32,401 bases of DNA, taken from contig WANG01000187.1 of NCBI GenBank assembly GCA_015521945.1, positions 1 to 32,401 of the forward strand, written 5' to 3'. Below, in pieces: positions 30,060-32,401 of the stretch (positions are counted from its first letter, which is position 1; each line of letters starts with the position of its first letter). Both the position numbers and the translations under genes were made by a program. Below the pieces are notes generated by a model. It did no database searches. It was not told the origin of the DNA and saw nothing but the letters and a program-made list of their open reading frames with translations. Origin of the DNA: Candidatus Hydrothermarchaeota archaeon. GTDB taxonomy: Archaea > Hydrothermarchaeota > Hydrothermarchaeia > Hydrothermarchaeales > BMS3B.

Positions 30060-31013
30060 CTACCTCTCCACCCTGATTCCCAGAATCTCCCGCCTTCCCT
30101 CGTGCACGGCCCTTGCGATTTCCGCGCTCCCCCTGGCAGCGCTGTACGCATCCACCCGCATCACTGGGGCAATCCCCTGGAGCCTCCTCCTCAGGGGCAG
30201 GAACACCGAATCATGCACCCCCGCGGACCCCGTTATAACGATAGCCTCGGGCTCCACCAGCGCCATCAGGGAGCGTATCTCCATCTCCACGCTCAGCACC
30301 AGCGCCCTGAGCGCCAGCCTTGCTCTCTCCCCCCTCGGCTCCAGCACCTCCTCAAACTCCGAGAAGGGGCATATCTTCACCGCACCTCCCCTGGAAAAAG
30401 CCTCATTCGCGGTGAGCTCCCCCCTGTCCACCCTCCTGAGAGCCTCCAGGTCAAGGGGACCGTGGAGCATGCCTATGGCGCCGAGGCAGGCGTCCACCGC
30501 ACCCGCGAGCCTTCCACCCTCAACACCCACGCTCACCGTATTTGAGCTCACATCGGTGACGATGAAGCTCTCACCCCCCAGGCTCTCCCGCACCCTCAGG
30601 TAGGCGTCGTAGGCTATGCTCACCTTCTCGGCGCTTGCCATGTGGGAGTAAAGCGCCCGCATCCTCTCATCAAGACACCCCAGTCCCCTGTGCATCCCCG
30701 GTATCACCACCGCCCTCACCCTTGAGGTAACCTCATCGTAGGCACGTGCACCCCCGCCCGTTCGCTCTCCAGCGTCCCCCGGCTCAACCCCCCTGTTCGC
30801 CACCCTCTCAGCCGGGGTAATCGCATCAATCCCATCCCCCATCCCGTAGGTAACTCCGGCAAGCACCACACGCGAGAGCTCCACCCTCCTCTCAAGCTCC
30901 CCCAGCACACCCCTGGAGGCAGCCACCCTCCTGGGTATCCCGAACCCCAGGTTATCCGGGATAACGTAGAAGCGCACCTCCCCTGTTCCGTGGTCCATGC
31001 CCAGGAAGCTCAT
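30060..31013 (-). CDS. Methanogenesis marker protein 12 (UPF0285-like, ASKHA fold)
   Basis: The 317-residue protein begins MSFLGMDHGTGEVRFYVI, a phosphate-binding turn like that of actin/sugar-kinase-fold proteins. It contains GVTYGMGDGIDAITPAERVANRG, IPGMHRG, FIVTDVSSNTVSVGVEGGR, DACLGAIGMLHGPLDLEALRR and a late ITGSAGVHDS, which I recognise as the methanogenesis marker 12 family. The role is unknown; the fold suggests an ATP-dependent enzyme. The family is confined to methanogens and close relatives, so it is a taxonomic signal. ATG 31013 has GGTG upstream and lies just after the pheA stop; GTG 31022 is possible. Confidence 0.82.
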   Translation of the reverse strand: MSFLGMDHGTGEVRFYVIPDNLGFGIPRRVAASRGVLGELERRVELSRVVLAGVTYGMGDGIDAITPAERVANRGVEPGDAGERTGGGARAYDEVTSRVRAVVIPGMHRGLGCLDERMRALYSHMASAEKVSIAYDAYLRVRESLGGESFIVTDVSSNTVSVGVEGGRLAGAVDACLGAIGMLHGPLDLEALRRVDRGELTANEAFSRGGAVKICPFSEFEEVLEPRGERARLALRALVLSVEMEIRSLMALVEPEAIVITGSAGVHDSVFLPLRRRLQGIAPVMRVDAYSAARGSAEIARAVHEGRREILGIRVER

Positions 31014-31014
31014 C

Positions 31015-32076
31015 TCACGCACCAGCCGGGTAGCTCCCCAGCACCCTGAGCATCGCCACCCTGCCCCTCAGCACCTCCAGCAGCTCCTCAATCTCCCTGC
31101 TCCTGCGGTGCCCCTCAAAGTCTATGAAGAACAGGTAATCCCCCAGGGCACGCCTTGAGGGTCTTGACTCAATCCTGGTGAGGTTCACCCCGCGCTCCGC
31201 GAACACCTCCAGCACCCTGTAGAGCGCCCCTGGTTTGTCCCTCAGCGCCAGCACCACCGAGGTCTTGTCCCTGCCCGTCGGCGCATGGTCGGTAGAAGAG
31301 ACTATGAAGAAGCGCGTCTGATTCCCGTCCACATCCTGTACGTTCTCCCTGAGCACCGCCAGCCCGTAGATATCCGCAGCCCTCCTCGGAGCTATGGCGG
31401 CGGCATCCCTGAGCCCCTTCTCCCGTATCTCCCTGCAGGCATCGGCGGTGCTTGCGGTGTTCTGGGTGGTGGCGCCGAGGCTTGAGATGAACCCCCTGCA
31501 CTGGGCAAGAGCCTGGGGGTGGGACATCACCCTGCGCACCTGCTCAAGCCTCACCCCCGGCAGTGCGAGCAGGCAGTGGTTTACATCCAGCACCACCTCA
31601 GAGTAAATCCTCACCTCACTCCTCATCAGCATCTCCAGGGTCAGCCCCACGCTGCCCTCCACCGAGTTCTCCACGGGCACCACCCCGTACTCCACCTCCC
31701 CCCGCTCAACCATCTCAATAACCTCCTGAATCGTGGGCGCCGTCACCAGCTCAGGAGAGCTCATGAACCTCAGCGCCGCCTCCTCCGAGAAGGTTCCCCT
31801 GGGTCCCAGGATGGCCACCTTCCCCTGCCTCTGGGCACGCTTGCTCTCCAGGATAATCCTCTCAAAGATATCCCTTACAAACTCCCCGCTTAGCTCGCCC
31901 GCATTCTCCAGCGCCCTCTCAATAACCCGCCTCTCCCTCTCCGCATCCTCAATCCTCATCCCGGCTCTGAGCTTCTGCCTGCCCAGCTCCTTCGCTATCC
32001 TCAGCCTCTCCTGAAGAAGCCTGAGAATCTCCCGGTCAATGCGGTCTATCTCCCTTCTCAGCTCCTCAATACCCAT
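31015..32076 (-). CDS. pheA: Chorismate mutase-prephenate dehydratase (P-protein)
   Basis: The 353-residue bifunctional enzyme makes phenylpyruvate from chorismate for phenylalanine synthesis. An AroQ-type chorismate mutase domain (about 1-85: IDRIDREILRLLQERLRIAKELG) is followed by the prephenate dehydratase domain (about 90-265: VAILGPRGTFSEEAA, VVPVENSVEGSV, and NQTRFFIVS holding the catalytic T-R-F). A C-terminal ACT domain (about 270-350: KPGALYRVL, NLTRIESRPSRRALGDYLFFID) binds phenylalanine for feedback inhibition. ATG 32076 follows GGAG at 32086-32089; GTG 32085 is in frame but too close to that site. Confidence 0.95.
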   Translation of the reverse strand: MGIEELRREIDRIDREILRLLQERLRIAKELGRQKLRAGMRIEDAERERRVIERALENAGELSGEFVRDIFERIILESKRAQRQGKVAILGPRGTFSEEAALRFMSSPELVTAPTIQEVIEMVERGEVEYGVVPVENSVEGSVGLTLEMLMRSEVRIYSEVVLDVNHCLLALPGVRLEQVRRVMSHPQALAQCRGFISSLGATTQNTASTADACREIREKGLRDAAAIAPRRAADIYGLAVLRENVQDVDGNQTRFFIVSSTDHAPTGRDKTSVVLALRDKPGALYRVLEVFAERGVNLTRIESRPSRRALGDYLFFIDFEGHRRSREIEELLEVLRGRVAMLRVLGSYPAGA

Positions 32077-32102
32077 TTCAACCACTCCTTTGCGGCGGCG
32101 GC

Positions 32103-32113
32103 TTAAAAATTTT
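32103..32113 (-). promoter_or_regulatory. TATA box of pheA
   Basis: On the minus strand the sequence reads AAATTTTTAAG and overlaps the stop codon of the upstream gene. A start of transcription near 32083 leaves a very short leader before ATG 32076. Confidence 0.45.
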
Positions 32114-32401
32114 GGGGCACCGGGAAGGTGCTGCCCAGCACCTCCCTCCTCAGGGCCTTGAGCCCCTTCATCACCTCTCCCCTGCTCCTCCCCCTGACAA
32201 TCAGGGTAGCCAGGGGCTCACCCGCCTCAACCACCGCGTTCCTGACCGGCACATCGCTGCACACGCCAAGAAGGCACCTGCGAACCAGCACCCTGCGGGG
32301 CGCAAAGAGGGTCAGCCTGGCGCACACCCTCTCTGCAGTAGGCATGCCCTCGGGCAGCTCCCCCTCGCTCGCAGCTATGTGCGCCTCCACCACCCCAACC
32401 C
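32103..32401 (-). CDS. C-terminal part of a probable ATP-grasp ligase (cut by window edge)
   Basis: An open frame enters from the right edge and ends at TAA 32103-32105; about 98 codons are visible. The segment VEAHIAASEGELPE, a run with the strand FAPRRVLV, then SDVP, and AGEPLATLIVRGRSRGEVMKGL resembles the C-terminal end of archaeal ATP-grasp carboligase-type proteins. In these, G-E-P-x-x-T-x-x-x-x-G-x-S-x-E/G is a common finish. The ATP-binding part is outside the window, so this is tentative. Apparent GTG starts at 32393 and 32390 are probably internal codons. Confidence 0.45.
   Translation of the reverse strand, partial: VGVVEAHIAASEGELPEGMPTAERVCARLTLFAPRRVLVRRCLLGVCSDVPVRNAVVEAGEPLATLIVRGRSRGEVMKGLKALRREVLGSTFPVPQNF

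Noticed and set aside
1..32401. CRISPR array, rRNA, tRNA or insertion sequence
   Set aside because: No regularly spaced repeats, no tRNA or rRNA signatures, and no transposase or terminal inverted repeats were seen.

Overview
The window is archaeal and GC-rich, with genes packed almost end to end. The archaeal signs are an MCM helicase, an RPA-like OB-fold protein, A-type ATP synthase subunits, archaeal-type GluRS and IleRS, an archaeal RNase J, archaeal riboflavin synthase, and a mevalonate kinase / isopentenyl phosphate kinase / type 2 IPP isomerase cluster. Promoters have TATA boxes about 25 bases before the start codon, often with almost no leader. A gene resembling methanogenesis marker protein 12 and a CfbB/CbiA amidotransferase point to a methanogen or a methanogen-derived (methane- or alkane-oxidising) lineage. 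A CcmF-like haem-handling protein points to cytochrome c, as in Methanosarcinales-related groups. The exact genus cannot be told from the sequence.

Left edge (1-1295): an AT-richer block with a divergent pair. A DNA methyltransferase runs off the left end, and opposite it lies an EVE/PUA-like protein fused to a PD-(D/E)XK nuclease. Between them are two perfect inverted repeats and a cluster of GATC sites. This looks like a self-regulated restriction-modification cassette. Region 1296-9638 holds a beta-CASP-type metallo-hydrolase, a small zinc-finger protein, IleRS, a DegT-family aminotransferase, two unrecognised genes (one probably RNase H-fold) and CfbB/CbiA. Region 9671-13159 holds ATP synthase subunits I, K and C only; the other subunit genes are not here.

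Region 13160-14328 is a second AT-richer island. It carries an intact MntA-type nucleotidyltransferase followed by a badly broken HepT (HEPN) toxin gene whose active-site motif has been lost. Beyond it on the minus strand are the biotin subunit of pyruvate carboxylase and an overlapping operon: membrane protein, riboflavin synthase, ubiquitin-like sulfur carrier, tRNA thiolation enzyme. That operon diverges from the CcmF-like gene at a shared AT-rich promoter.

Region 19255-23639 (minus) is a replication-linked run: a polytopic membrane protein with a degenerate protease-like motif, a rhomboid protease, MCM, an RPA-like protein and a DUF424 protein. After a plus-strand double winged-helix protein come the mevalonate-pathway genes mvk-ipk-fni, tightly linked to RNase J and GluRS (24266-30017, minus). 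Last are methanogenesis marker 12, chorismate mutase-prephenate dehydratase and the tail of a probable ATP-grasp enzyme (30060-32401, minus).

Identifications rest on motif and family recognition by eye; no database search was run.
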